This document shows positions 35,152-44,506 of a stretch of 64,000 nt of DNA, piece after piece. Location: the NCBI RefSeq assembly GCF_000166355.1, contig NC_014652.1:650001-714000 (forward strand), in the 5' to 3' direction. The stretch is from Caldicellulosiruptor hydrothermalis 108. GTDB lineage: Bacteria > Bacillota > Thermoanaerobacteria > Caldicellulosiruptorales > Caldicellulosiruptoraceae. The notes beneath the pieces are model-generated. The model was not told the DNA's origin. It saw nothing but the letters and a program-made list of their open reading frames with translations, and did not search any database. The position numbers and the translations under genes are program-made. Numbering within the stretch: position 1 is the stretch's first letter; every line of letters begins with the position of its first letter.

Positions 35152-35913
35152 TTAAGCCTTGCTCAGAAGACCAAAATACAGGTCAAAAGTTTTGTTTATT
35201 CTTTCGCATACCAAAATTATGAAATCATCATATGCATCTTCAATGCAAGCTTTATCTAATGCTTGGTAATAATATGCCCGTATTTCTTTTGGTATTATTG
35301 CGATAGGATATCCATTCCTCATAAGCTCTAAGTTCATCAAAAGTCTTGCTGTGCGCCCGTTCCCGTCGACAAAAGGATGTATTTTTACAAAGTCTGCATG
35401 AAGGATAGAAGCTTTTACCACAGGGTGTGCTTCGAGATTATTTATTCTTTCAACCAACTGGCTCATCATGTAAGGTACTTGAGTGTAATCAGGAGGTGTG
35501 AAACTTGCTCCAGAGATATATACATTCTCTTTTCTATAGACGCCTGCATTTTTGTCGTCAATTCCTTTAAGAATTAACTTGTGCAAACTCTTTATTTCCC
35601 ATTCTGAAAGAGATGTACTGTTTTTTATCAGTTCTTCTAAATATAGAATTGCTTCCTTATGATTAATAACTTCTAAGTGTTCTTTTAATGTTTTTCCAGC
35701 AACTGTTATACCATTTTCCAAAACAACTTTTGTTTCATAGATTGTTAATGTATTTCCTTCTATTGCATTAGAATGATATGTCCAGTCAAGAATAAGTTTT
35801 TCTTTTAGGCTCTTTATAGAATTTTCAGGAAGAGGCCTTAAAGAGTCTAATTTTTCTTTTTTTTGATTTAGGATATCTAAAAATAGCTGAACATCTCTGC
35901 TGAGCTCAAACAT
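35152..35913 (-). CDS. Fic-family protein (AMPylation-type enzyme) with internal inhibitory motif
   Basis: Fic enzymes transfer AMP or a related group from a nucleotide to a protein hydroxyl. The 253-residue product has the full catalytic motif HPFVDGNGRTAR (H179-R190). It also has a class II inhibitory motif in its own N-terminus, S48-x3-E52-G53 (SNAIEGNTLT), whose glutamate would block the ATP site. So it needs no separate antitoxin, and none is encoded beside it. It is one of only two minus-strand genes here. The target is unknown. Confidence 0.92.
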   Translation of the reverse strand: MFELSRDVQLFLDILNQKKEKLDSLRPLPENSIKSLKEKLILDWTYHSNAIEGNTLTIYETKVVLENGITVAGKTLKEHLEVINHKEAILYLEELIKNSTSLSEWEIKSLHKLILKGIDDKNAGVYRKENVYISGASFTPPDYTQVPYMMSQLVERINNLEAHPVVKASILHADFVKIHPFVDGNGRTARLLMNLELMRNGYPIAIIPKEIRAYYYQALDKACIEDAYDDFIILVCERINKTFDLYFGLLSKA

Positions 35914-36032
35914 TTGTTTATCCCTCTATTCTAAAAGTAGATGATATATATATTTTACCCTATTCTTCTTCACTTCTGAATATTAAATGTTCTATAATAA
36001 TGTTATACTCGAAAAAAGGAGGTTGTTGGTTT

Positions 36033-36971
36033 TTGAAGGTTGTTTGCTACGGCGAGGTTTTAATAGATTTTTTGAATGTAAAAGAAAACCTGTTTGAAGC
36101 AAACCCGGGCGGTGCACCTGCAAATGTGGCAGCAGCAGTTGCAAAATTTGGCGGAAAATCCTATTTAATCTCACAGGTTGGGAATGACATGTTTGGTAGA
36201 ATGATTATAGATAGCCTTTCTGACTGTGGTGTTGATATTTCAAATGTTAAAGTGACGGATGAGTATTTTACGACACTTGCGTTTGTAAAGCTTGATAGCA
36301 GGGGTGAGAGGTCTTTTTCGTTCTCAAGAAAATATGGTGCAGATGTTTACCTAAAATTAGAAGATATTGATATGAATATCGTAAAGTCAGCTGATATATT
36401 TCACTTTGGTTCTCTTTCAATGACATATGAACAAAACAAAAGAACCACGTTAGAGCTTTTAAAGATTGCAAGACAAAGTGGTAGCACAATTTCATATGAC
36501 CCAAACTACAGAAGTAGCCTGTGGGAAAGCCAAAAAAAGGCTTTAGATACCATGATTGAACCTGTTGAAAATGGGTTTGTTGATATTCTGAAGATGTCTG
36601 AGGAAGAGGTTTTGCTATATGAAAAGGACGTAAATAACTTTTATAATAGAATAAAAGACAAGGTAAAGATTTTTCTTGTGACATTTGGTGCAAAAGGTAG
36701 TAAGGTTTTCTTTAAAGAAAAGTCATATTTTGTGGACACAATTGAAGTTAACGTTGTTGACACAACAGGATGTGGAGACTGTTTTGTCGGCATGGTTTTG
36801 CATGAAATTTCAAAATCTTTGCCAATTGAGAATATATCAGAAAACGATATTATCAACATTGTAAAAAAAGCAAACATTGCAGGGGCTCTCTGTGCCACCA
36901 AGAAAGGTGCTATTCCTGCAATTCCTGAATATGGTGAGGTTATGGAAATATTTGAAAGCTTAAAACAATAA
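36033..36971 (+). CDS. PfkB-family sugar kinase (fructokinase-like)
   Basis: A ribokinase/PfkB-type kinase of 312 residues. I take the TTG at 36033, ten bases after AAAGGAGG; longer readings would start before this site. Signatures: NPGGAPANVAAAVAKFGG near residue 27 and the catalytic DTTGCGDCFVG near residue 243, where Cys replaces the usual Ala of DTTGAGD. It resembles bacterial fructokinases, but the substrate cannot be fixed from sequence alone. The ACT-domain gene follows after 21 bases. Confidence 0.88.
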   Translation: MKVVCYGEVLIDFLNVKENLFEANPGGAPANVAAAVAKFGGKSYLISQVGNDMFGRMIIDSLSDCGVDISNVKVTDEYFTTLAFVKLDSRGERSFSFSRKYGADVYLKLEDIDMNIVKSADIFHFGSLSMTYEQNKRTTLELLKIARQSGSTISYDPNYRSSLWESQKKALDTMIEPVENGFVDILKMSEEEVLLYEKDVNNFYNRIKDKVKIFLVTFGAKGSKVFFKEKSYFVDTIEVNVVDTTGCGDCFVGMVLHEISKSLPIENISENDIINIVKKANIAGALCATKKGAIPAIPEYGEVMEIFESLKQ

Positions 36972-36992
36972 GATTTTTGGGGGATAACAAAA

Positions 36993-37262
36993 ATGAGAGC
37001 AATAATAACAGTTGTTGGTAAAGACAGAGTTGGGATAATTGCGGCAATTTCAACTCTTCTTGCTGAGAATAATGTGAATATTTTGGATATTAGTCAGACA
37101 ATCATGCAAGGATTTTTTACAATGATAATGCTTGTTGACCTTCAAAATTGTAAAATAAAGTTTTCTGAACTTAAAGATCTTCTCATAAAAAGAGGGCGGG
37201 AGATTGGCGTTGATGTAAATATGCAACATGAAGACCTTTTTAACGCTATCAACAGGATTTAG
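36993..37262 (+). CDS. ACT-domain protein (UPF0237 type)
   Basis: A stand-alone 89-residue ACT-domain protein (ITVVGKDRVGIIAAISTLLA at the start), of the family that always travels with the UPF0210 protein encoded 24 bases downstream. ACT domains bind amino acids or similar effectors; the ligand here is unknown. Together they probably form one regulatory or enzymatic unit. Confidence 0.92.
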   Translation: MRAIITVVGKDRVGIIAAISTLLAENNVNILDISQTIMQGFFTMIMLVDLQNCKIKFSELKDLLIKRGREIGVDVNMQHEDLFNAINRI

Positions 37263-37286
37263 CTTTTTTGAGGAGATGAAGAGAAG

Positions 37287-38645
37287 ATGTTTACATCACA
37301 AGAGATTATTGAAACAATCAATATGGTAAAGCAGAGCAATTTAGATATCAGAACAATTACAATAGGTATTAGTCTTTTTGATTGTAGTTCAGATGTTCCG
37401 CAAAAATTTATTGATAACATGAAAAAAAAGATTATAAAATATGCATTAAACCTTAAAAGCGTGGCAAATGAGATAGAAGATATGTTTGGTCTTCCAATTG
37501 TCAACAAAAGGGTAGCTCTTACACCTATTTCTCTTTTGACCTTTTCTTATTCTTATGAAGATTTACTGAAAGTTGCATCTGCTATAGATGAAATCGCAAA
37601 AGAACTTGACATAGATCTGATAGGCGGCTACTCTGCCATAGTACACAAAAATTATGATGACAACGCTAAGAAATTTATATCTTCAATTCCCGATGCAATA
37701 GCTCAAACAGACAGACTTTGTTCATCTGTGGATGTTGGTTCAACACGCTCAGGAATAAATCTTGATGTTATATCTCACCTTGGATATATAATAAAAGAAA
37801 TTGCTAAAAAAACAGCTCAAAAAGATAGTTTTGGCTGTGCAAGGTTTGTTGTGTTTGCAAACGCACCAGATGACAATCCGTTCATGGCTGGTGCGTTTCA
37901 TGGGACAGGCGAAGGTGATGTTTGTTTGAACGTTGGAATCTCAGGTCCTGGTGTTGTAAAAAGGGCTTTGGAAGAAAACAAAGATGCTTCGATTGATGAG
38001 GTCTATGAGACAATCAAAAAAATGGCATTTAAAATAACAAGAACAGGTCAGCTTGTTATGCAGTATGCATGCAAAAAACTTGGCATTCCTGCAGGGATTG
38101 TGGATCTTTCGCTTGCCCCAACTCCAAAGGTTGGTGATAGCATTGCAGAGATACTTGAAGAGATGGGACTTGAAAAGGTTGGCGGATATGGCACAACATT
38201 TGCTTTAGCGCTTTTGAATGATGCTGTAAAAAAGGGCGGAGCAATGGCTGCAACATTTACAGGAGGACTATCTGGTGCATTTATTCCTGTATCAGAAGAT
38301 TCTGGTATGGTAAAAGGGGTTGAAAGTGGAGCACTTACATTGGAAAAACTTGAGGCTATGACAAGTGTGTGTTCTGTTGGGCTTGATATGATTGTTGTGC
38401 CGGGCGATGTTGAACCTGAAATAATATCTGGCATGATTGCAGATGAGATTGCAATTGGTGTTTACAACAACAAAACAACAGCTGTGCGCGTAATTCCCGC
38501 ATATGGTAAAAAAGAAGGAGATGAGGTCAACTTTGGCGGACTTTTGGGAAGGGCAAAGGTGATGAGTATCAACAGAAGTTCACCAAAAAGGCTAATTGAA
38601 CGTGGAGGAAGAGTTCCACCACCTGTAATTTCGCTGAGAAATTAA
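37287..38645 (+). CDS. UPF0210/DUF711 family protein (PFL-like fold)
   Basis: The 452-residue protein belongs to the UPF0210 (DUF711) family, related in fold to glycyl-radical-type barrels but without evidence of that chemistry. Conserved stretches include [21 protein letters not shown] near residue 199 and [13 protein letters not shown] near residue 329. The strict neighbourhood with the ACT gene is conserved widely. Function unknown. Confidence 0.9.
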   Translation: MFTSQEIIETINMVKQSNLDIRTITIGISLFDCSSDVPQKFIDNMKKKIIKYALNLKSVANEIEDMFGLPIVNKRVALTPISLLTFSYSYEDLLKVASAIDEIAKELDIDLIGGYSAIVHKNYDDNAKKFISSIPDAIAQTDRLCSSVDVGSTRSGINLDVISHLGYIIKEIAKKTAQKDSFGCARFVVFANAPDDNPFMAGAFHGTGEGDVCLNVGISGPGVVKRALEENKDASIDEVYETIKKMAFKITRTGQLVMQYACKKLGIPAGIVDLSLAPTPKVGDSIAEILEEMGLEKVGGYGTTFALALLNDAVKKGGAMAATFTGGLSGAFIPVSEDSGMVKGVESGALTLEKLEAMTSVCSVGLDMIVVPGDVEPEIISGMIADEIAIGVYNNKTTAVRVIPAYGKKEGDEVNFGGLLGRAKVMSINRSSPKRLIERGGRVPPPVISLRN

Positions 38646-38671
38646 AACTTTTTAAAGGGAGGTACAAGAAA

Positions 38672-39508
38672 ATGCTTTTTTCAAAGATGCACGGGCTTGG
38701 AAATGACTTTATTGTAATAGATGCAAGAGGTAAAGAGGATATAGATTATAACTTGCTTGCAAAGAGGATGTGCCATCGACACATTGGAGTTGGTGCAGAT
38801 GGTCTGCTGCTTGTATTAAATTCAGATATTGCTGACATCAGGATGAGAATTATCAATTCTGACGGCTCTGAGGCTGAGATGTGCGGAAATGGAATCAGGT
38901 GTTTTGCAAAATATGTATATGAAAGAGGAATTGTGAAAGCCACTAAATTCAAAGTTGAAACATTGGCAGGCATAATTGAGCCTGAGCTTTTTGTAAACGA
39001 ATATGGACTTGTTGATAAAGTTAAAGTGAATATGGGAAAGCCCAGCTTTAAAAGAAAAGATATACCAATGCAAGGCGACCCAGAAAGTGATGCCATAAAT
39101 ACATCTATTGTAGTTGATGGCAATGAATACAGAATTACATCTCTTTTGATGGGTGTTCCGCACACTATTTTGTTTGTTGACGATGTTGAAAAGGTGGACA
39201 TTTATACCTTGGGACCAAAAATAGAAAAGCATGAGGCTTTTCCAAGAAAGACAAATGTCAATTTTGTTCAGGTGATTGACAAGAATAATATAAAGGTGAG
39301 AACTTGGGAAAGAGGTGCAGGGGCTACATTTGCGTGTGGCACAGGCTCTTGCGCCTCTGTGATAGCATCTAACTTAAATGGCTTTACAGAAAGAAAAGCA
39401 AATGTCCACCTTTATTTTGGAATTCTTGAAATAGAGTGGCAAGAAGACGGTATAGTTTTTATGACAGGACCTGCCGAAGAGGTTTTTGTTGGGGAATATT
39501 TGGATTAA
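38672..39508 (+). CDS. dapF: Diaminopimelate epimerase
   Basis: DapF interconverts LL- and meso-diaminopimelate for lysine and peptidoglycan. The 278-residue protein has both catalytic cysteines in conserved settings: EMCGNGIRCFAKY near residue 71 and FACGTGSCASV near residue 221. RBS GGGAGGT precedes the ATG. No other lysine genes are adjacent. Confidence 0.97.
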   Translation: MLFSKMHGLGNDFIVIDARGKEDIDYNLLAKRMCHRHIGVGADGLLLVLNSDIADIRMRIINSDGSEAEMCGNGIRCFAKYVYERGIVKATKFKVETLAGIIEPELFVNEYGLVDKVKVNMGKPSFKRKDIPMQGDPESDAINTSIVVDGNEYRITSLLMGVPHTILFVDDVEKVDIYTLGPKIEKHEAFPRKTNVNFVQVIDKNNIKVRTWERGAGATFACGTGSCASVIASNLNGFTERKANVHLYFGILEIEWQEDGIVFMTGPAEEVFVGEYLD

Positions 39509-39523
39509 AGCTCATCATTTTGA

Positions 39524-39551
39524 TTGAATTTTTCTTAGCTTGTGGTATAAT
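39524..39551 (+). promoter_or_regulatory. Probable promoter after dapF
   Basis: TTGAAT (39524-39529) and TATAAT (39546-39551) are 16 bases apart, with TGG before the -10 (extended -10). It would drive the small downstream gene and perhaps secG. Confidence 0.65.
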
Positions 39552-39594
39552 TTTAATATGGTTTTTATGGCTTTTTGCAAGGAAGGTGAACGTA

Positions 39595-39759
39595 TTGAAA
39601 GTCTTCTATGTTAAGATTGAATACAAAGATGGAAGAAAAGTAGAAGATATCTTTCTCACAAACGCTAAGGCAAAAGAGATGTGCGATTTGCTTTTAGGTG
39701 AGGACAAAGAGGGTTCTATTAAGCTTGTTGAAACAAAGTGCAGGGAAGTTGACCTGTAA
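39595..39759 (+). CDS. Small hypothetical protein downstream of dapF
   Basis: From a TTG at 39595, with AAGGAAGGTG upstream, the frame encodes 54 residues beginning KVFYVKIEYKDGRKVEDIF and ending KLVETKCREVDL. I do not recognise it. The same frame stays open upstream and would add a convincing membrane helix (FFLACGIILIWFLWLF) if a TTG at 39520 were used, but that start has no ribosome site and the DNA there also reads as a promoter. So either it is a 54-residue soluble protein or a 79-residue membrane one. Confidence 0.6.
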   Translation: MKVFYVKIEYKDGRKVEDIFLTNAKAKEMCDLLLGEDKEGSIKLVETKCREVDL

Positions 39760-39802
39760 TTTTTGCAGTCAATACTAAATTTTTAGGAGGTTTTAAAAAC
39801 AG

Positions 39803-40039
39803 ATGGCAAAGATAATACTGACCATTTTAGAGCTTCTTTTAGCAATTGCACTTATAATTGTTGTGCTTTTGCAGTCTGGCAAGAGCGCAGGACTTTCTGG
39901 TTCAATTGCAGGTGGTGCTGAGACATTTTTTGGGAAGTACAAGGGAAGAACACTTGATGCTATGCTTGGAAGGTACACATGGATAATCGCAGCGGCTTTC
40001 TTTGTTGTATCAGTAATCTTGTTCTTTGTAATAAAGTAA
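39803..40039 (+). CDS. secG: Protein translocase subunit SecG
   Basis: SecG is the small membrane subunit of the SecYEG channel. The 78-residue protein has two membrane helices ([20 protein letters not shown] and [18 protein letters not shown]) with the conserved loop [21 protein letters not shown] between. RBS TAGGAGG precedes the ATG. The Sec ATPase gene secA is at 46583 in the same window. Confidence 0.95.
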   Translation: MAKIILTILELLLAIALIIVVLLQSGKSAGLSGSIAGGAETFFGKYKGRTLDAMLGRYTWIIAAAFFVVSVILFFVIK

Positions 40040-40076
40040 AACCTGAGGTTGAATGTCAACCTTGGGTTTTTATTTT
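40040..40076 (+). terminator. Terminator after secG
   Basis: AACC..AGGTTGA (40040-40052) pairs with TCAACCT..GGTT (40056-40068) around ATG, with a small internal mismatch, and runs into TTTATTTT. Confidence 0.8.
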
Positions 40077-40136
40077 AACCATGAATGTTCACAATATCTT
40101 ACAAAACGCTTAATACAAAAGGAGGAAGGTTTTAAA

Positions 40137-40694
40137 ATGAGCGTCACACGTGAAGTTGCGCTAGAAGAGCTCAAGAAGAGAATAAAGACACAGAATCTTT
40201 TCAAACACTGTTTGGCTTGTGAGGCTATCATGCGCGAGCTTGCATGCTATTTTGAACAGGATATGGACAAGTGGGGGATCTGCGGACTTGTCCACGACAT
40301 AGATTATGAAGAGACAAAAAACCACCCGAGCGCGCATAGCTTGGTTGGCGCAAAAATTTTGGAGGATTTGGGGTTTGACAAGGACATTGTGTATGCTGTG
40401 AAGGCTCACAACGACGCGCACGGTCTTCCAAGGCTTTCTCTTTTGGACAAGGCACTTTACTGTGTTGACCCAACATCTGGTTTCATTGTTGCAGGTGCTC
40501 TGATTTTACCATCAAAAAAACTTTCAGATGTGACGGTACCGTTTTTATTAAACAGATTCAATGAAAAAAGCTTTGCAAAGGGTGCAAACAGAGATCAGAT
40601 GAGAGCATGTTCTGAGCTTGGGCTTGAGCTTGAAGAATTTTTAGGAATAGCACTCAGAGCTATGCAAAAGATATCTAATGAGCTTGGTTTGTAA
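40137..40694 (+). CDS. HDIG/HD-domain hydrolase
   Basis: A 185-residue HD-domain protein starting at the ATG at 40137, preceded by AAAGGAGGAAGG; longer readings begin inside the secG terminator. The metal site shows HCLACEAIM, then GLVHDIDYEETKNHP with the HD pair near residues 53-54, and KAHND downstream. Such proteins are phosphohydrolases on nucleotides or phosphorylated substrates; the natural substrate is not known. RNase R follows. Confidence 0.88.
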   Translation: MSVTREVALEELKKRIKTQNLFKHCLACEAIMRELACYFEQDMDKWGICGLVHDIDYEETKNHPSAHSLVGAKILEDLGFDKDIVYAVKAHNDAHGLPRLSLLDKALYCVDPTSGFIVAGALILPSKKLSDVTVPFLLNRFNEKSFAKGANRDQMRACSELGLELEEFLGIALRAMQKISNELGL

Positions 40695-40720
40695 ACTTAA
40701 AAAAAGGATGTGATAGTCCT

Positions 40721-42871
40721 GTGAAAAAAATTAAATTTGAAGAGAAAAAACAGGAGGTTTTAAATCTTTTCCAGGAAGAAAGCTATCATCCCATGACGTT
40801 TTCAGAAATCCTTGAGATTTTGAACTGGCAGGAAAAGGATGAAAAGCTACTGAGAAAAATTCTTGATGAGCTTGAACAGGAAGGAAAGATTGTAAGAACA
40901 AAGCGCGGCAGGTTCGGTCTTGCCGAAGAGATGAACCTGTTTGCAGGAGTGCTTGAGGTAAACCCGCGCGGCTATGGTTTTTTGATTCCTGACAACCCCA
41001 ATGTACCCGACATTTATATCTCACCTGAGAACATGAACGGGGCAATGCATGGCGACAGGGTGCTTGTAAAGGTACTTTCTCTTCCGCCTGTTGAGGGCAA
41101 AAAAGTAGAGGGGTTTGTTGAGAGGATTTTGCAAAGAGGTATCACAAAAGTTGTTGGAAGGTATGAGGATAGCAAAAACTTTGGTTTTGTCATTCCAGAT
41201 GACCAGAGGATAACATATGACATCTATATTCCTAAAAGCGGGAAGAACAAGGCTAAAACGGGTCAGAAGGTTGTTGTTGAGATTACCAGGTATCCTGAAA
41301 AAAGAAGAAACCCTGAGGGGAAAATTATTGAGATTTTGGGGTATGAAAATGCCAAAGGTGTTGACATTCTCTCAATAATCAAAAAATATGAACTTGACGA
41401 GGAGTTCCCGAAAGAGGTACTAAAAGAAGTTGAGAATATTCCTGATGAAGTGACAGAAGAGGATTTAGAAGGAAGGGTTGACCTTCGCAACTTAACAATC
41501 TTTACAATCGATGGTGAGGATGCAAAAGACTTTGACGATGCAGTGTCTATCAAAAAACTTCCAAACGGGAACTATCTTTTAGGTGTTCACATTGCAGATG
41601 TCAGCCACTATGTAAAACCAAACACCCATCTTGACAAGGAAGCTTACAGGCGCGGAACGTCTGTGTATCTTGTTGACAGAGTCATCCCAATGCTTCCGTT
41701 TAAGCTTTCAAATGGCATCTGTTCGCTCAACCCCAATGTTGACAGATTGACATTTTCTGTTTTGATGGAAATTGACAAGCAAGGAAATGTTGTGAAACAT
41801 GACATATTTGAGAGTGTTATCAGAAGCAAGGAGAGAATGACGTATACAAATGTTACAAAGATTCTCAAAGAAGAGGACAAAGAGCTTTTGAAAAGGTATG
41901 AACATATAAGAGAAGACTTAGAGCTAATGCGCGAGCTTGCTTTAATTTTGCGAGAAAAGAGAATGAAAAGAGGGGCTTTGGACTTTGATTTTGATGAGAC
42001 AAAAGTCATACTTGACAAAAACGGCAAACCCATAGACGTTATCCGATATGAGCTTACAATCTCTAATAAAATAATTGAAGAATTCATGCTAATTTGCAAC
42101 GAGACAGTTGCAAATCATTTCTACTGGCTAAATGTTCCGTTTTTGTACAGGGTTCATGAAGAGCCTGATATTGAAAAGATTTACCAGTTTGCAGAGTTTA
42201 TATATAACATGGGATATGTTCTAAAAGGTATTTCGAACAAGGTACATCCCAAAGCTTTGCAGGCAGTTTTAGAGCAAAGCCGTGGCACGCCAGAAGAAAG
42301 GGTTATTCATACGCTGTGTTTGAGGTCGCTCAAAAAAGCAAGGTACTGTGAAGAAAACCTTGGCCATTTTGGTCTTTCGACAGAATACTATTGTCACTTT
42401 ACTTCTCCAATAAGAAGGTATCCTGATCTTGTGATACACAGGATTATGAAGGATGTTTTAAAGGGTAAAATGACAGAGAAAAAAGCTCAAAAACTCAAAC
42501 TTAAAATGCCAGAGATTGCAAAGTGGACATCACAGAGAGAAAGAGTTGCAGAAGAAGCAGAACGTGAAACGGTTGACCTCAAGAAGGTTGAATTTATGCA
42601 AGACAAGATTGGTCAGGTCTTTGAAGGAATTATTTCGAATGTCACACCATTTGGATTTTTTGTTGAGCTTGAAAACACAATCGAAGGCTTGGTAAGAGTG
42701 AGCTCTTTAGAGGATGATTATTATGTCTTTAATGAAAAAACTTATCAGCTGATAGGCGAAAAGTCAAAAAAGGTATACAAAATTGGTGACAGGGTCAAAG
42801 TAATGCTCATTGACGCTAATGTGCCACTAAGACAAATAGAGTTTGCTGTTGTGGAAAAACTCAAAATGTAA
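40721..42871 (+). CDS. rnr: Ribonuclease R
   Basis: RNase R is a processive 3'-5' exoribonuclease able to degrade structured RNA. The 716-residue product has an N-terminal HTH, cold-shock domains (about residues 65-220), the RNB catalytic domain with GEDAKDFDDAVS near residue 265 and a C-terminal S1 domain (FEGIISNVTPFGFFVELE). The start is a GTG with AAGGATGTG upstream. In many Firmicutes rnr follows secG, as it does here with one HD gene inserted. Confidence 0.96.
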   Translation: MKKIKFEEKKQEVLNLFQEESYHPMTFSEILEILNWQEKDEKLLRKILDELEQEGKIVRTKRGRFGLAEEMNLFAGVLEVNPRGYGFLIPDNPNVPDIYISPENMNGAMHGDRVLVKVLSLPPVEGKKVEGFVERILQRGITKVVGRYEDSKNFGFVIPDDQRITYDIYIPKSGKNKAKTGQKVVVEITRYPEKRRNPEGKIIEILGYENAKGVDILSIIKKYELDEEFPKEVLKEVENIPDEVTEEDLEGRVDLRNLTIFTIDGEDAKDFDDAVSIKKLPNGNYLLGVHIADVSHYVKPNTHLDKEAYRRGTSVYLVDRVIPMLPFKLSNGICSLNPNVDRLTFSVLMEIDKQGNVVKHDIFESVIRSKERMTYTNVTKILKEEDKELLKRYEHIREDLELMRELALILREKRMKRGALDFDFDETKVILDKNGKPIDVIRYELTISNKIIEEFMLICNETVANHFYWLNVPFLYRVHEEPDIEKIYQFAEFIYNMGYVLKGISNKVHPKALQAVLEQSRGTPEERVIHTLCLRSLKKARYCEENLGHFGLSTEYYCHFTSPIRRYPDLVIHRIMKDVLKGKMTEKKAQKLKLKMPEIAKWTSQRERVAEEAERETVDLKKVEFMQDKIGQVFEGIISNVTPFGFFVELENTIEGLVRVSSLEDDYYVFNEKTYQLIGEKSKKVYKIGDRVKVMLIDANVPLRQIEFAVVEKLKM

Positions 42872-42887
42872 AAAAAGGGTGATAAGT

Positions 42888-44492
42888 ATGCACATAGCAC
42901 TTTATAGAAAATACAGGCCCAAAGTTTTTGAAGATGTGGTTGCCCAGGATCATATAACCAAAACGTTAAAAAACCAGATAAAACAGGACAAAGTAGCACA
43001 CGCATACATCTTTTGCGGCCCGAGAGGTACTGGCAAGACAACAACTGCAAAGATAATGTCAAGAGCTGTGAACTGTTTGAATCCCAAGGATGGGAATCCA
43101 TGCAACGAATGTGAGGTTTGCAGGAGCATTTTAGATGAAAAGACGCTTGATGTTTTGGAGATTGACGCTGCATCAAACACAAGTGTCAATGACGTGAGGC
43201 AAATCAGGGACGAGGTCAGATACCCACCTTCTGTTTGCAAAAAGAAGGTATATATAATAGACGAGGTACACATGCTCTCAACAGGGGCTTTCAACGCGCT
43301 TTTAAAAACCCTTGAAGAGCCCCCCTCCCATGCACTTTTTATTCTGGCAACCACAGATATCCAGAAAGTGCCTGCAACCATCTTGTCCAGGTGTCAGAGG
43401 TTTGATTTTAAAAGGATTTCTGTAAAAGACATATATGAAAGACTCAAAAAGATTGTTCAGATGGAAAATATATCAATTGATGATAATGCCCTCTATTTGA
43501 TTTCGCAAAAGGCAGAAGGAGCTCTGAGGGATGCTTTGACCATATTAGAAAGGTGCATAAATACATCTGATGAACATATAACCTACAAGTTTGTTGCAAA
43601 CCTTTTGGGGGTTACATCAACCGAGATAGTAAAAGAATTTATTGCTGCTATTGTAGAAAATGATTCAAACAAAGGACTCAAGGTTGTAAACAGGCTTTGG
43701 GATGAAGGAATGGATGTCAATACCTTTTTAGAAGAGGCTGTGAAGCTTTTGAGAAGTGCACTTATTTTGCGACTTGGTGCAAAAGATGTTTTGGTTGACA
43801 TGCTCGAAAGTGATAAATCTTTTGTCATGAACATATCAAACCTTGTTGACTCAAACAGGCTTGTGTCAAGCATAAAGATGCTTATCGACACTGCTAACCA
43901 GGTACGCTGGACAAGATTTCCAAAGGTTTTGCTTGAGATAAATACAATAAAGCTTTGCGACAGCCAGTTTGATACCTCATTTGAAGCACTCCTTGAGAGA
44001 GTGCGAAAACTTGAGACAAAGCTTTCTCAGCTTGCCGAAAATCCCAAAGCTTTTGAAGCCATGAAACTTGGCAAGGCTCAATCTACAAAACAAGAGCAAA
44101 AGACAGCGCATATTGCTGACAAAAGCGCAGAAGGTGTGGATAGCAATGCATCTTTTTCATGGTCTGAGATTTTGAGCAGGTGGCAGGAAATAAAAGAGGC
44201 TATCAAGGAGGAAAAGCCGGGACTTTCGCATGTTCTTCAAAATGCCAGCTTGAGGTTTGAAAATGGTGTGACGGTATGTTTTAAGCAGGAAGATGGTGTG
44301 TTTGCAGATGTTTTGATCAGAAACATTGAGTATTTTAAATCAGTTTTAAAAAGAATTGTAGGTTATGAGGGTGAAGTCTCTGTTGAGGTGGAAAGGAAAA
44401 AGTCTTTGAAGGAAGATGCTGTATCTGACCAGGAGATAATAAACAAGCTCAAGGACGTCTTCCCTGACACAGAGATTACTATAAAAGAGTGA
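42888..44492 (+). CDS. dnaX: DNA polymerase III subunits gamma/tau
   Basis: DnaX is the clamp-loader ATPase. The 534-residue protein (ATG at 42888; AAAGGGTG upstream) begins HIALYRKYRPKVFEDVVAQ and has Walker A GPRGTGKTTTAKI near residue 45, a zinc module with four Cys (CLNPKDGNPCNECEVC), Walker B IIDEVHML and an SRC motif (TILSRCQRF). The C-terminal tau-like part is short. The usual partners (ebfC, recR) are not adjacent; a DUF362 gene overlaps or abuts instead. Confidence 0.94.
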   Translation: MHIALYRKYRPKVFEDVVAQDHITKTLKNQIKQDKVAHAYIFCGPRGTGKTTTAKIMSRAVNCLNPKDGNPCNECEVCRSILDEKTLDVLEIDAASNTSVNDVRQIRDEVRYPPSVCKKKVYIIDEVHMLSTGAFNALLKTLEEPPSHALFILATTDIQKVPATILSRCQRFDFKRISVKDIYERLKKIVQMENISIDDNALYLISQKAEGALRDALTILERCINTSDEHITYKFVANLLGVTSTEIVKEFIAAIVENDSNKGLKVVNRLWDEGMDVNTFLEEAVKLLRSALILRLGAKDVLVDMLESDKSFVMNISNLVDSNRLVSSIKMLIDTANQVRWTRFPKVLLEINTIKLCDSQFDTSFEALLERVRKLETKLSQLAENPKAFEAMKLGKAQSTKQEQKTAHIADKSAEGVDSNASFSWSEILSRWQEIKEAIKEEKPGLSHVLQNASLRFENGVTVCFKQEDGVFADVLIRNIEYFKSVLKRIVGYEGEVSVEVERKKSLKEDAVSDQEIINKLKDVFPDTEITIKE

Positions 44493-44506
44493 AAGGAAGA
44501 AAGAAT

